Assembly: GCA_946535455.1 (NCBI GenBank)
Contig: CAMNDO010000008.1
Location: 1 to 11,642, forward strand
Source: an uncultured Caryophanales bacterium
GTDB taxonomy: Bacteria > Bacillota_I > Bacilli_A > RF39 > UBA660
Length of the DNA: 11,642 nucleotides
Direction of reading: 5' to 3'
Shown: one piece after another, positions 1-7,368 of the stretch
How the letters are laid out: each line of letters opens with the position of its first letter
Numbering within the stretch: position 1 is the stretch's first letter
The notes under the pieces: model-generated
What the model was told of the DNA's origin: nothing
Database searches by the model: none
What the model saw: the letters and a program-made list of their open reading frames with translations, nothing else
Program-made: the position numbers and the translations under genes

Positions 1-2
1 TT

Positions 3-848
3 ATGAAGGTAATCAGAAAAATATTTCAAATTATATTTACCATTATTTTAATTAGCTTGATGGGAGTATTGGCACTATCTTGCAATTTCAAAACGATTTT
101 AGTAGATGGTGTTATCAAAGAAGTGATTAAAGAAAGAATTACAGTAAGGGATTATGAAGAAGAAAACTTTGTAGTAACAGAAGATATGGTTCATGATGTA
201 CAGAGTAATGAAGTCGTACAAGAAATATTGAATGATCCAGAAGTACAAGATTTGATGAATCAATATTTAGATCAAACCATTGATGGATTAATTGATGGAG
301 AAGTTGACGATATACAATTTGAACAAGATCTTGTGAATTATATTCGAAACAATAAAGAAAAAATTTCTAGTATTGTTGGAGAAGAAATCACAGATGAAAT
401 GATTGATCAAGCATTAGAAGAAATAGATACACAAGAAATGAGTAGAGTGATTAAACAAAGTATTCAAAATGCAAGTGCAAATTTAACAGAGACAGAAAGG
501 GTTGTTTTAAAAGGATATAAAATGTTTACTTCAAAAAGTTTTCAAATTCTTTTAGGAGTATTGATATTATTTGATATTATCATCATTGCTTTATTACAAT
601 GGTCTCTTCATGCATGGATCAAAACAACAGGAATTTCGTTAAGTATTAGTGGATTTGGTGTAATGTTGTTGAGTTCAGGAGTAGACTTGATTGTAAAGAT
701 GGCAATCAATGGATCTTCTTTCCAAACCAAGAGTCTATTCATAACAGGAACCGTAATGTTAGTCAGTGGAATTGTCATTATTATTCTATATAGTGTGATT
801 CGAAAAAGAATCAAAAAAGGGAAGGAAAAAAAGAATGAAGTATCCTAG
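3..848 (+). CDS. Membrane protein with extracytoplasmic helical domain, function unknown
   Basis: I do not recognise a family for this 281-residue protein. One hydrophobic helix lies at residues 7-26. It is followed by an acidic, Gln/Asp/Glu-rich, mostly helical region (about 35-175), then three further membrane helices (about 180-200, 209-231, 244-266) and a very basic tail (RKRIKKGKEKK). By the positive-inside rule the acidic middle domain should face outside and the basic C-terminus inside. A Cys at 27 follows the first helix, but the preceding A-L-S does not make a good lipobox, so I do not call a lipoprotein. Only two bases precede the ATG, so the start and its ribosome site cannot be checked. 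The 3' end overlaps the next gene by 14 bp, which suggests translational coupling and membership of the operon running to 4116. Confidence 0.8.
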   Translation: MKVIRKIFQIIFTIILISLMGVLALSCNFKTILVDGVIKEVIKERITVRDYEEENFVVTEDMVHDVQSNEVVQEILNDPEVQDLMNQYLDQTIDGLIDGEVDDIQFEQDLVNYIRNNKEKISSIVGEEITDEMIDQALEEIDTQEMSRVIKQSIQNASANLTETERVVLKGYKMFTSKSFQILLGVLILFDIIIIALLQWSLHAWIKTTGISLSISGFGVMLLSSGVDLIVKMAINGSSFQTKSLFITGTVMLVSGIVIIILYSVIRKRIKKGKEKKNEVS

Positions 849-1848
849 TTTTATCCAAAAAGGAAGTCATATTGGAGTACCTGCTCCTTCTGCAGGATGC
901 AAAGATGATTTAAAAAAGAATCGTTTTGAAAATGCGAAAAAGAAATTAGAAGAATTAGGATATTCTTTAACATTATCCAAAAATCTTTTCCATAATGAAA
1001 AAGGAAGAAGTGCTTCGAAAGAAGAGCGTGGAAAAGAATTTAACGAAATGATTCAAAATAAAAACATAGATATGATTTTATGTGCAACGGGAGGAGACTT
1101 CTTATTAGAAATGCTTCCTTATGTTGATTTTGAATTACTAAAAGAAAATCCGAAGTATGTAGCAGGTTTCTCAGATCCTACAGGTCTTTTGTTCCCTATT
1201 ACTACAAAATATGATATCGCAACCATTTATGGAATGAACTTTTCTCCTTTAGGAGCAGAAATCTATTCCAAAAGTCATATGGATTTTTTGAATATGATGG
1301 AAGGAAAAGTATTAGAAGTAGAAAGTTATGATTATTATGAGAATGAATATAGAGAACAAGTAACAGGTCTAGAAGGATATCATTTGACCGAAAAAGTAGA
1401 GTGGAAAACATTAGATGGAAAAGAAGTGGATATCAAAGGACGAATCCTTGGAGGATGTTTTGATATTATTTCCGATTTAATGGGAACCAAATATGATGGT
1501 ATGAAGGAATTCAATGAAAGATATCAAAAAGATGGAATCATATGGTTTTTTGATAACTGTGAAATTAGTATGGAAGAGACCATTCGTATTTTATGGAAAA
1601 TGAAAGAAATGAATTATTTTCAATATGCGAAAGGAATTATCTTTGGAAGATTTGGAGTGAATAGTACAACCTATGATTATGATGTGAAAAGTTGTTTAGA
1701 AGATAGTGTATTGAATGAATTGGGTATTCCTATTATTTATGATGCTGATATTTCTCATAAAGCACAATGTATGCCAATTATCAATGGAAGTATGGCACAT
1801 GTTACTTGTAAAGAGGGAAAAGGAAAAATAAAGTTTAGTTTAGAGTAG
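835..1848 (+). CDS. S66-family peptidase (LD-carboxypeptidase / MccF-like)
   Basis: This 337-residue protein has the order and length of S66 serine peptidases. These include LdcA, which removes the terminal D-Ala from murein tetrapeptides in the cytoplasm, and MccF, which cleaves microcin C-type acyl-adenylates. Visible motifs are an N-terminal GVPAPS strand (14-19), TGGD (85-88), the nucleophile motif GFSDPT with Ser113, and DADISH with His308 near the C-terminus. The third triad residue, normally Glu in a LFLE or ALES-type strand, aligns with Asp240 in WFFDNCE; Glu243 lies close by. There is no signal peptide, so it should act in the cytoplasm. GGGAAGGA precedes the ATG, inside the end of the upstream gene. 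An ABC ATPase starts 11 bp downstream. Family membership is secure; whether the substrate is murein peptide or an antibiotic is not. Confidence 0.88.
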   Translation: MKYPSFIQKGSHIGVPAPSAGCKDDLKKNRFENAKKKLEELGYSLTLSKNLFHNEKGRSASKEERGKEFNEMIQNKNIDMILCATGGDFLLEMLPYVDFELLKENPKYVAGFSDPTGLLFPITTKYDIATIYGMNFSPLGAEIYSKSHMDFLNMMEGKVLEVESYDYYENEYREQVTGLEGYHLTEKVEWKTLDGKEVDIKGRILGGCFDIISDLMGTKYDGMKEFNERYQKDGIIWFFDNCEISMEETIRILWKMKEMNYFQYAKGIIFGRFGVNSTTYDYDVKSCLEDSVLNELGIPIIYDADISHKAQCMPIINGSMAHVTCKEGKGKIKFSLE

Positions 1849-1859
1849 GAAGTGAAATT

Positions 1860-2555
1860 ATGGAATTAGAAATTAAAAACTTAAGTAAAAATTATGAAAC
1901 CAAAGAAGTTTTAAAAGATGTAACTTTTACTTTTGAAGAAGGGAAAATTTATGGTCTATTAGGAAGAAATGGTGCCGGAAAAACAACTTTTTTTAACTGT
2001 TTAAATGGAGATATTGAATTTGATAGTGGGTACTTTTATTTAGACGGAGAAGAATTACATTACAAAGATATTGGGTATGTTATTTCTACTCCTACGGTTC
2101 CAGAATTTTTAACCGGTAGAGAGTTCTTACAATTCTTTTTAGATATTAATGAAGATAAAATAAAAGATTTAAAAAGTATTGATGAATATTTCGAGTTAGT
2201 AAAAATTGAGAAAGAAGATCAAGACATCTTATTAAAAGAGTATTCTCAAGGAATGAAAAATAAGATGCAAATTCTCATTAATATTATTGCAAATCCAAAA
2301 GTCATTCTTTTAGATGAACCATTAACATCATTAGATATTGTTGTACAAGAAGATATGAAAAACTTATTCAAATCATTAAAGAAAGATCATATTATTATTT
2401 TTTCCACTCATATCTTAGAACTTGCCATGGATTTATGTGATGAGATTGTGGTATTAAGTCATAAACAATTAGAAAAAGTAGAAAAATCTAATTTAAATAC
2501 AAAGAAATATAAAGATAAGATTATTCAAGAATTAAAGGACGAAATCCATGATTAA
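1860..2555 (+). CDS. ABC transporter ATP-binding protein
   Basis: A single nucleotide-binding domain of 231 residues. Walker A is GRNGAGKT (35-42), the signature is a degenerate YSQGM (128-132, in place of LSGGQ), Walker B plus catalytic Glu is VILLDEP (148-154), the D-loop is SLD and the switch His is H184 in STHIL. The usual Q-loop Gln is not obvious: the sequence near 74-84 reads VISTPTVPEFL. It should energise the membrane protein encoded next, with which it overlaps by 8 bp (2548-2555), a typical ATPase/permease coupling. AGGAAGTGAA lies upstream of the ATG. The domain resembles the ATPases of ABC-2-type export and bacitracin/lantibiotic-resistance systems, but the transported substrate cannot be read from the sequence. 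Confidence 0.93.
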   Translation: MELEIKNLSKNYETKEVLKDVTFTFEEGKIYGLLGRNGAGKTTFFNCLNGDIEFDSGYFYLDGEELHYKDIGYVISTPTVPEFLTGREFLQFFLDINEDKIKDLKSIDEYFELVKIEKEDQDILLKEYSQGMKNKMQILINIIANPKVILLDEPLTSLDIVVQEDMKNLFKSLKKDHIIIFSTHILELAMDLCDEIVVLSHKQLEKVEKSNLNTKKYKDKIIQELKDEIHD

Positions 2556-4116
2556 GTTATTAAAAAAATCTTTAGAGATTGATATTACGTATTCTACGAA
2601 TTCTATCCTTTATATTTTAAGACAGTTACCTGTTTTAAAAGATTTAATTACCAAAGATATTTATGGAAGTAGAGGATTTAAATCTTTTATTCGAGTGGTT
2701 GCGATGATTTGGATGTTTCTAAAGTCATTGCTTTTCAAGTTCTTTTATTTCTTTTGTATTTTCTCTTTTGTAACAGCTACATTTCCAGATGCGATTATTA
2801 AATCTTATTTTCATATTTATTTTGTATTAACTGTATTAGGAATCTTTTTAAACAATAAATTATTAAATATGAATAAGAAACTATATATTTCTATTGTTCT
2901 ATTTCAAATGGATGGTACAAAATATTTACGTTCTATGATCCTTTGGAATCAGTTTTTAAATTTCATACTAAATAGTATTTGTATGTTCTTTTTTGGACAT
3001 TTATTATCTTCTCCTATTCAGTATAGTATTTCCTTAATTGTGTTGACATTCTTCGCAAGACTCATTGGAGAAGCTTTGAATATTTGGTATTATCAGAAAT
3101 ATCATTATATTTGGTACAGTAATTTAAAATTATATTGGACAATTGTATTAGGTTTATTAGCAGTAACTGCATTGCCAGGAATTGATATTTATATTCCATT
3201 TGTTGGAATTATGATTACGACAGGATGTTTTGTTTTACTAGGAAGTTTTGCTTTTCGATATTTATGGAAAATTGCCAATTATAAATTATTCATTCATAAA
3301 ATTTCGAGTGTAACCAATATTATGGATACGAAGAATGATAAAGATTATTTAAGACAAGCTATGGTATCGGTAAGAGAAAAAGATAAAGAGATTGATGCGA
3401 AGAAAATAGAAGGAAAAAAAGGATATGACTTGTTTAATACAATATTCTTTGAAAGACATAAAGAGATTCTTTTGAGAAGTGCAAAAAAATATAGTGTAAT
3501 CTGTATTGGTATTTATATCGTTGCATCTTATGTTTGTCTACAGTTTCCAGAATATCACGATTCTATGAAGAGTTTTTTAGAAACCAAATTAGGTTGGTTC
3601 TTCTTGGTTATGTATTTCATCAATCGAGGAGCAATCATTACACAGGCTATGTTTTTTAACTGTGATCACTCGATGCTAACGTATAACTTTTATCGAGAAC
3701 CCAATACCGTATTAGGACTATTTCGAAAAAGATTATCGACTGTTGTAAAAGTGAATTTATTACCGGCAGCAGTGATTGGAGTAGGGAATTTGGTTTTATT
3801 ATTCCTATTAGGAAATACAGAACCAGTAACATTTATCACAACATTTTTCTATATTATTTTCTTAAGTGTATTTTTCTCTGTTCATTACATGGTAATCTAT
3901 TATCTTCTACAACCATTTAATAAGAATTTAGAAGTAAAAAAAGCCAGTTATTCGATTGCGACTTTTATTACATACTTTGTTAGTTATATGGCAACGGATA
4001 TTGTAATGAATTCTTTGATGTTTTCTATCATAGGATTAACATTTACAATTCTTTATATTATGATATCCTTATTCTTAGTGTATCGATATGCACCAAAGAC
4101 ATTTAAATTAAATTAA
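2548..4116 (+). CDS. Polytopic membrane protein, probable ABC transporter permease
   Basis: A 522-residue protein with about ten to twelve hydrophobic segments. Clusters lie near 57-83, 86-105, 133-152, 160-182, 195-240, 314-333, 347-370, 402-421, 427-454 and 466-512. A hydrophilic, Lys/Asp/Glu-rich loop (about 245-312) divides it into two halves, as expected for a permease in which one chain supplies all membrane helices. I identify it as the transporter partner mainly from its overlap with the ATPase gene upstream; no named permease family motif is visible. The last codon is the first element of a terminator hairpin, so the operon ends here. Large single-chain permeases of this kind occur in export systems for lipids or peptides, but the substrate here is unknown. 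Confidence 0.8.
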   Translation: MIKLLKKSLEIDITYSTNSILYILRQLPVLKDLITKDIYGSRGFKSFIRVVAMIWMFLKSLLFKFFYFFCIFSFVTATFPDAIIKSYFHIYFVLTVLGIFLNNKLLNMNKKLYISIVLFQMDGTKYLRSMILWNQFLNFILNSICMFFFGHLLSSPIQYSISLIVLTFFARLIGEALNIWYYQKYHYIWYSNLKLYWTIVLGLLAVTALPGIDIYIPFVGIMITTGCFVLLGSFAFRYLWKIANYKLFIHKISSVTNIMDTKNDKDYLRQAMVSVREKDKEIDAKKIEGKKGYDLFNTIFFERHKEILLRSAKKYSVICIGIYIVASYVCLQFPEYHDSMKSFLETKLGWFFLVMYFINRGAIITQAMFFNCDHSMLTYNFYREPNTVLGLFRKRLSTVVKVNLLPAAVIGVGNLVLLFLLGNTEPVTFITTFFYIIFLSVFFSVHYMVIYYLLQPFNKNLEVKKASYSIATFITYFVSYMATDIVMNSLMFSIIGLTFTILYIMISLFLVYRYAPKTFKLN

Positions 4117-4143
4117 AAAAAGAAATCATTGGATTTCTTTTTT
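4116..4143. terminator. Bidirectional intrinsic terminator between convergent genes
   Basis: A perfect 12-bp stem (AAAAAAGAAATC / GATTTCTTTTTT) closes an ATTG loop. Read on the plus strand it ends in a U-run for the permease operon. On the minus strand the A-run becomes the U-run for the sirtuin. The stop codons of both genes (TAA ending at 4116, TGA at 4128-4126) lie in the hairpin, so it also encodes the last residues of the sirtuin. Confidence 0.9.
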
Positions 4144-4854
4144 GATTTGTTCAAAAACTTTTCCTAAAGATTCATGAAGGACTAAGTCACATTTATGATC
4201 ATAGGAAGTTTGATCTTTATTGATGAGAACCATGTGCTTTCCTTGAAAAAATCCTAAATAAGAAGCAGCTGGATAAACATTTAAACTGGTACCACCTACA
4301 ATGAATAAATCTGCTTGTGCAATTTCTCGAATGGCTTTTGTTGTAGTGGATTTGTCTAAACCCTCTTCATATAAAACAACGTCGGGTTTGATGATTCCTC
4401 CACAAGAACATTTTGGAATCCCTTCGCTTTCAAAAACGATTTTTTCATCATAAAATTTTCCACAATCCATACAATAATTTCGTTTAATGGATCCATGTAA
4501 TTCTAATACGTTTTGACTACCAGCATCTTGATGAAACCCATCAATGTTTTGGGTAATGACACAGGAAAGAATTCCTTTCTTTTCTAAATCACTTAAAACA
4601 AAATGTGTAATATTTGGTTTGAATTTTCTAGTATCTAATTTATCTCGATAGAAGTCATAAAACTCTTCTGTATGACGCATAAAAAAGTGATGGGATAAAA
4701 TCTCTTCTGGAGGATAATCATAGGTTTCGTGATAAAGTCCATCTACACTACGAAAGTCTTTTAAACCAGATTCCGTAGAAACTCCTGCTCCTCCAAAGAA
4801 GACAATTCTTTTACTTTCTTTGATCCAATCGATTAATGTTTTCATTTCTTTCAT
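4126..4854 (-). CDS. Sirtuin-family NAD-dependent protein deacylase
   Basis: At 242 residues this has the usual bacterial sirtuin length. It removes acyl groups from protein lysines, consuming NAD+ and releasing nicotinamide and O-acyl-ADP-ribose. The Rossmann/NAD motif GAGVSTESGLKDFRS is at 22-36, TQNIDGFHQDAG at 101-112, the catalytic His is H120 in ELHGS, the zinc-binding cysteines are C128, C131, C149 and C151, and GTSLNVYPAA at 188-197 is the second NAD motif. All key residues are present, so it should be active, in the cytoplasm. Its GAGGTG ribosome site overlaps the TGA stop of the AraC regulator gene, and the genes are separated by 8 bp, so they form one operon. Expression would follow the regulator promoter. 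Acyl-chain preference is not decided by anything visible here. Confidence 0.95.
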   Translation of the reverse strand: MKEMKTLIDWIKESKRIVFFGGAGVSTESGLKDFRSVDGLYHETYDYPPEEILSHHFFMRHTEEFYDFYRDKLDTRKFKPNITHFVLSDLEKKGILSCVITQNIDGFHQDAGSQNVLELHGSIKRNYCMDCGKFYDEKIVFESEGIPKCSCGGIIKPDVVLYEEGLDKSTTTKAIREIAQADLFIVGGTSLNVYPAASYLGFFQGKHMVLINKDQTSYDHKCDLVLHESLGKVFEQIKKEIQ

Positions 4855-4862
4855 AATTCACC

Positions 4863-5687
4863 TCACGAAAAATTTCTTTTTCGATATTCTAATGGAGTAT
4901 ATCCATATTCTTTTAAAAATAATTTATTAAAATAACTCGCTTGTGAAAATCCGGAATCTAATGCGATGGTAGAGACAGAATCATTTGTATTTTTTAATTT
5001 AGAAGCAGCGATTTCTAATCGATATCCATTGAGATAGGTAATCGGTGAGATTCTCGTATAGTTTTTAAAAATACGGAAACATTTACTACGACTGACACTA
5101 CTTGCTTTCGCAATATCATCGACATTAATATCTTCCATATAATGATCTTCAATATATTGAATCATCTTTTGTTGTAGTAAAGAATCTTCATCGATAATCG
5201 TAACACTATCTGTCTTCATATACGTTAAGTATAAATGTTTAAAAATCAAATGAATATCTGCGATAATGGATAATTCATAAGCAATCGGTTTCTCTTTTAA
5301 TAATTGTTCAATCTCTAGAATATAATGATAAATTTTTTCACTGTTTCCATCAATGGAACTAAACTTAATATGAGAAAAGGTTAAATCATTTAACATGGGA
5401 GAAATATATGTATCAAAAATTTCTTTGGATTGTGTTAAGAGATCTGTATAAATAATGATAGAAATATGTTCAGAAGTATCTTCTTTTTCATAAAGATGAT
5501 GTAATTGTCCTTTATTGATAAAACATAAATCTCCTTTGGCAAGTGGAAAAATAGAATCATTGGTTTGGCATTCCATAGAACCTTTTAAAACATAAATCAG
5601 CTCAATCTCATTATGATAATGAGGAAGACGGTCTCTCACATCTCTTGTCGATAAGTGTTCTCTTTTAATATAGATTGGTAATTCCAT
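4863..5687 (-). CDS. AraC-family transcriptional regulator with cupin sensor domain
   Basis: A 274-residue regulator. The N-terminal cupin-like sensor (about 15-85) has the hallmark LPHYHNEIELIYVLKG and GDLCFINKGQLHHL strands, which often bind a small ligand or metal through their histidines. A helical linker follows (about 115-165). The C-terminal AraC DNA-binding domain (about 172-272) has two helix-turn-helix units: NVDDIAKASSVSRSKCFRIFK and the typical STIALDSGFSQASYFNKLFLKEYGYTP stretch ending in YRKR. GAGGTGA precedes the ATG with good spacing. It heads an operon with the sirtuin and is divergent from a peroxiredoxin, so autoregulation and control of the peroxiredoxin are both plausible inferences. 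The ligand is unknown. Confidence 0.93.
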   Translation of the reverse strand: MELPIYIKREHLSTRDVRDRLPHYHNEIELIYVLKGSMECQTNDSIFPLAKGDLCFINKGQLHHLYEKEDTSEHISIIIYTDLLTQSKEIFDTYISPMLNDLTFSHIKFSSIDGNSEKIYHYILEIEQLLKEKPIAYELSIIADIHLIFKHLYLTYMKTDSVTIIDEDSLLQQKMIQYIEDHYMEDINVDDIAKASSVSRSKCFRIFKNYTRISPITYLNGYRLEIAASKLKNTNDSVSTIALDSGFSQASYFNKLFLKEYGYTPLEYRKRNFS

Positions 5688-5704
5688 AATATCACCTCGG
5701 ATTT

Positions 5705-5733
5705 ATTATACAACATTTTTGTTTTTGACACAA
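5705..5733 (-). promoter_or_regulatory. Promoter of the AraC-sirtuin operon
   Basis: On the minus strand TTGTGT (5733-5728) and TATAAT (5710-5705) are separated by exactly 17 bp and lie just upstream of the GAGGTGA ribosome site and the ATG at 5687. The -35 box overlaps the small dyad ACAC-AATA-GTGT (5728-5739), a possible autoregulatory site. Confidence 0.72.
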
Positions 5734-5760
5734 TAGTGTTATAAATTGAGATGAATTTAC

Positions 5761-5788
5761 TATTATTATAGTGTATTTTGTAATAATA
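5761..5788. promoter_or_regulatory. Inverted repeat, candidate operator of the peroxiredoxin gene
   Basis: TATTATTA (5761-5768) and TAATAATA (5781-5788) form a perfect 8+8 inverted repeat with a 12-nt spacer, directly in the region where a peroxiredoxin promoter must lie. A weak promoter, TTGAGA (5746-5751) and TATAGT (5767-5772) with a 15-bp spacer, would overlap it. A 7-mer, ATAGTGT, also occurs twice as a direct repeat (5733-5739, 5768-5774), 35 bp apart, which suits AraC-type half-sites. AT-rich DNA makes such repeats by chance, so this is a candidate only. Confidence 0.4.
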
Positions 5789-5821
5789 TTGTTATGTAAG
5801 CGAAAGCTTTAGGAGGTAAAT

Positions 5822-6508
5822 ATGGAAAATAATGTAGAAGAAAAAGTAACAAGAATGCCTTTAATTGGTGATGATGCACCAGCATTTGAGGCAGTAACGA
5901 CACAAGGGAATATCAACTTCCCAGCAGATTATAAAGGGAAATGGGTAATTTTATTCTCCCATCCAGCAGATTTCACACCTGTTTGTACAACAGAATTTAT
6001 GACGTTTGCGACTATGATGGAAGAATTCAAAGCAATGAATACAGAATTAGTAGGATTATCGGTAGACTCTTTATACTCACATATTGCATGGTTAAGAAAA
6101 ATCAAAGAGTTAGAATGGAATGGAATGAAAGATGTAGAAGTAACATTCCCATTAATCGAAGACATTCGTATGGAAGTTGCGACAAAATATGGAATGATTC
6201 AACCAAATGCATCTAACACACAAGCAGTAAGAGCAGTATTTATTATCGATCCAGAAGGAAAGATTAGAACCATTCTTTATTATCCATTATCTACAGGACG
6301 TAACTTTGACGAAATTAAAAGAATTGTTATCGCACTACAAACTGCCGATAGAGAAGCATGTGCAACACCAGCAGACTGGAGAGAAGGAAATGATGTTATC
6401 GTTCCAACCGCAGGAAGTTGTGGGGTGGCAAAAGATAGAATGGAAAATCAAACAAGTGAACAATATTGTTTAGATTGGTTCTTATGCTTTAGAAAATTGA
6501 ATAAATAA
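5822..6508 (+). CDS. Peroxiredoxin, Prx6-type (alkyl hydroperoxide / thiol peroxidase)
   Basis: This 228-residue protein reduces hydrogen peroxide and organic hydroperoxides in the cytoplasm. The active-site motif is HPADFTPVCTTEF with peroxidatic Cys55, supported by Thr52 and Arg137 (AVRAVF). The long C-terminal extension, with TPADWREGNDVIVP at 182-195, is typical of the Prx6 subfamily. The tail has four further cysteines (C180, C200, C216, C222), any of which could be resolving, so it may work as a 2-Cys enzyme as archaeal Prx6 members do. AGGAGG precedes the ATG at ideal spacing, after a small hairpin (AAGC-GAAA-GCTT, 5798-5809) that could stabilise the message. It is divergent from the AraC-sirtuin operon and ends at its own terminator. 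The electron donor is not encoded next to it. Confidence 0.95.
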   Translation: MENNVEEKVTRMPLIGDDAPAFEAVTTQGNINFPADYKGKWVILFSHPADFTPVCTTEFMTFATMMEEFKAMNTELVGLSVDSLYSHIAWLRKIKELEWNGMKDVEVTFPLIEDIRMEVATKYGMIQPNASNTQAVRAVFIIDPEGKIRTILYYPLSTGRNFDEIKRIVIALQTADREACATPADWREGNDVIVPTAGSCGVAKDRMENQTSEQYCLDWFLCFRKLNK

Positions 6509-6511
6509 TAG

Positions 6512-6534
6512 AAGAAGGGAAATCCCCTTCTTTT
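6512..6534 (+). terminator. Intrinsic terminator of the peroxiredoxin gene
   Basis: AAGAAGGG and CCCTTCTT form an 8-bp stem around an AAATC loop three bases after the stop codon. The U-run is short (TTTT, then GCATTTTT), so termination may be incomplete. Confidence 0.75.
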
Positions 6535-6548
6535 GCATTTTTGGAAAA

Positions 6549-6577
6549 TTGACAAATCTAAAAAATAAGAGTACACT
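6549..6577 (+). promoter_or_regulatory. Promoter of the glucosaminidase gene
   Basis: A consensus TTGACA (6549-6554) and TACACT (6572-6577) are separated by 17 bp, 33 bp before the ATG. An AGAGGTGA ribosome site follows at about 6596-6603. Confidence 0.75.
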
Positions 6578-6610
6578 ATTCATAGAAAGAGCACCAGAGG
6601 TGAACAAGAA

Positions 6611-7276
6611 ATGATAAAGGGAAAAATCATGAGTGCAATCACTCTTATGATAGGTATTATGATGATTTCCATTGGAATGATCATCGAAAAAGAAAATCAA
6701 AGAGTAGATTTTAATAAAATTGAAATTCAAGAAATTGATGTGAAAAACATGGCGACGAGTGCTACGAGATTTGTAGAAGATGAAAAAGAAGAATCCAAAG
6801 AAGAAACGAATGATCTTCTAACCGCAGTCGTTATGGAAACAGCCCCAGCATCTGTGATTATTCCTCCAAGAGTAGAAGTATTTGAGGGAATGACATTAGA
6901 AGAATTAACTGAAAAATTGAATCGAAATTTAGGTGGTATCCTAGCAGGACATGGAGATATTATCGCATCTTATAGTATTGAAAAAGGAGAAAATCCTTAT
7001 CTAGTTGCGGCAATTATGATTCATGAAACAGGAAACGGAAAAAGCCGTATTGCCAACGAATGCTATAACTTTGGAGGACAAAAAGGTTCTGGATGTGGAA
7101 TGTATAAAAAATATGATACTGTGGAAGCAGGATTAAAAGGAATTATGGATAACTTATATCGTAACTATTATGCTTATGGTTTAACGACTGTAGAAAGCAT
7201 TGGAAGCAAGTATGCTGAAAGTAAAGATTGGCCAAATAAAATCCATTATTTCATGAATAAAATTCGAAATAATTAA
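6611..7276 (+). CDS. Membrane-anchored glucosaminidase-domain protein (peptidoglycan hydrolase)
   Basis: A 221-residue protein with one N-terminal membrane helix (about 8-25) followed by an acidic, low-complexity stalk (about 26-85) and a C-terminal glucosaminidase domain (about 100-220). That family cuts the glycan strand of peptidoglycan at N-acetylglucosamine. The hallmark is AAIMIHETGNGKS, with the presumed catalytic Glu139, followed by YNFGGQKGSG and KYDTVEAGLKGIMDNL, both usual for these domains. Cys151 and Cys162 could pair outside the cell. With no cleavage site after the helix, I expect an anchored enzyme facing the wall, perhaps for daughter-cell separation or wall turnover. It has its own promoter (6549) and terminator (7275), so it is a single-gene unit. 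The alternative in-frame Met at residue 7 would remove only the basic start. Confidence 0.9.
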   Translation: MIKGKIMSAITLMIGIMMISIGMIIEKENQRVDFNKIEIQEIDVKNMATSATRFVEDEKEESKEETNDLLTAVVMETAPASVIIPPRVEVFEGMTLEELTEKLNRNLGGILAGHGDIIASYSIEKGENPYLVAAIMIHETGNGKSRIANECYNFGGQKGSGCGMYKKYDTVEAGLKGIMDNLYRNYYAYGLTTVESIGSKYAESKDWPNKIHYFMNKIRNN

Positions 7277-7298
7277 ACTACAGAAATGTAGTTTTTTT
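7275..7298 (+). terminator. Intrinsic terminator of the glucosaminidase gene
   Basis: AAACTACA and TGTAGTTT form an 8-bp stem with a GAAA tetraloop, followed by a run of seven T. The stem starts within the stop codon (TAA 7274-7276). It isolates the following RNA gene from readthrough. Confidence 0.9.
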
Positions 7299-7333
7299 CT
7301 TTCCAAAAACATAGAATACAATAGGGGAGAAAT

Positions 7334-7362
7334 TTGACTTTTTCCCTAAAATATGCTATAAT
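7334..7362 (+). promoter_or_regulatory. Strong promoter of the large non-coding RNA
   Basis: TTGACT (7334-7339) and TATAAT (7357-7362) have an optimal 17-bp spacer, with an extended -10 TG at 7354-7355. Transcription should begin near 7367-7370, exactly at the first strong hairpin of the RNA. It is one of the best promoters in the window. Confidence 0.87.
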
Positions 7363-7368
7363 GTTTAT

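Noticed and set aside
3..90. Lipoprotein signal in the first protein (Cys27 after a hydrophobic helix)
   Set aside because: The residues before Cys (A-L-S) do not fit a lipobox well, and further membrane helices follow, so a plain membrane anchor is more likely.
5725..5745. TTGACA with nearby TATAAA as a peroxiredoxin promoter
   Set aside because: The boxes are only 9 bp apart, too close to work together; TTGACA has no -10 at 16-18 bp.
5941..6216. 91-codon plus-strand frame inside the peroxiredoxin gene
   Set aside because: Out-of-frame shadow of the conserved Prx core; no ribosome site or recognisable motif.
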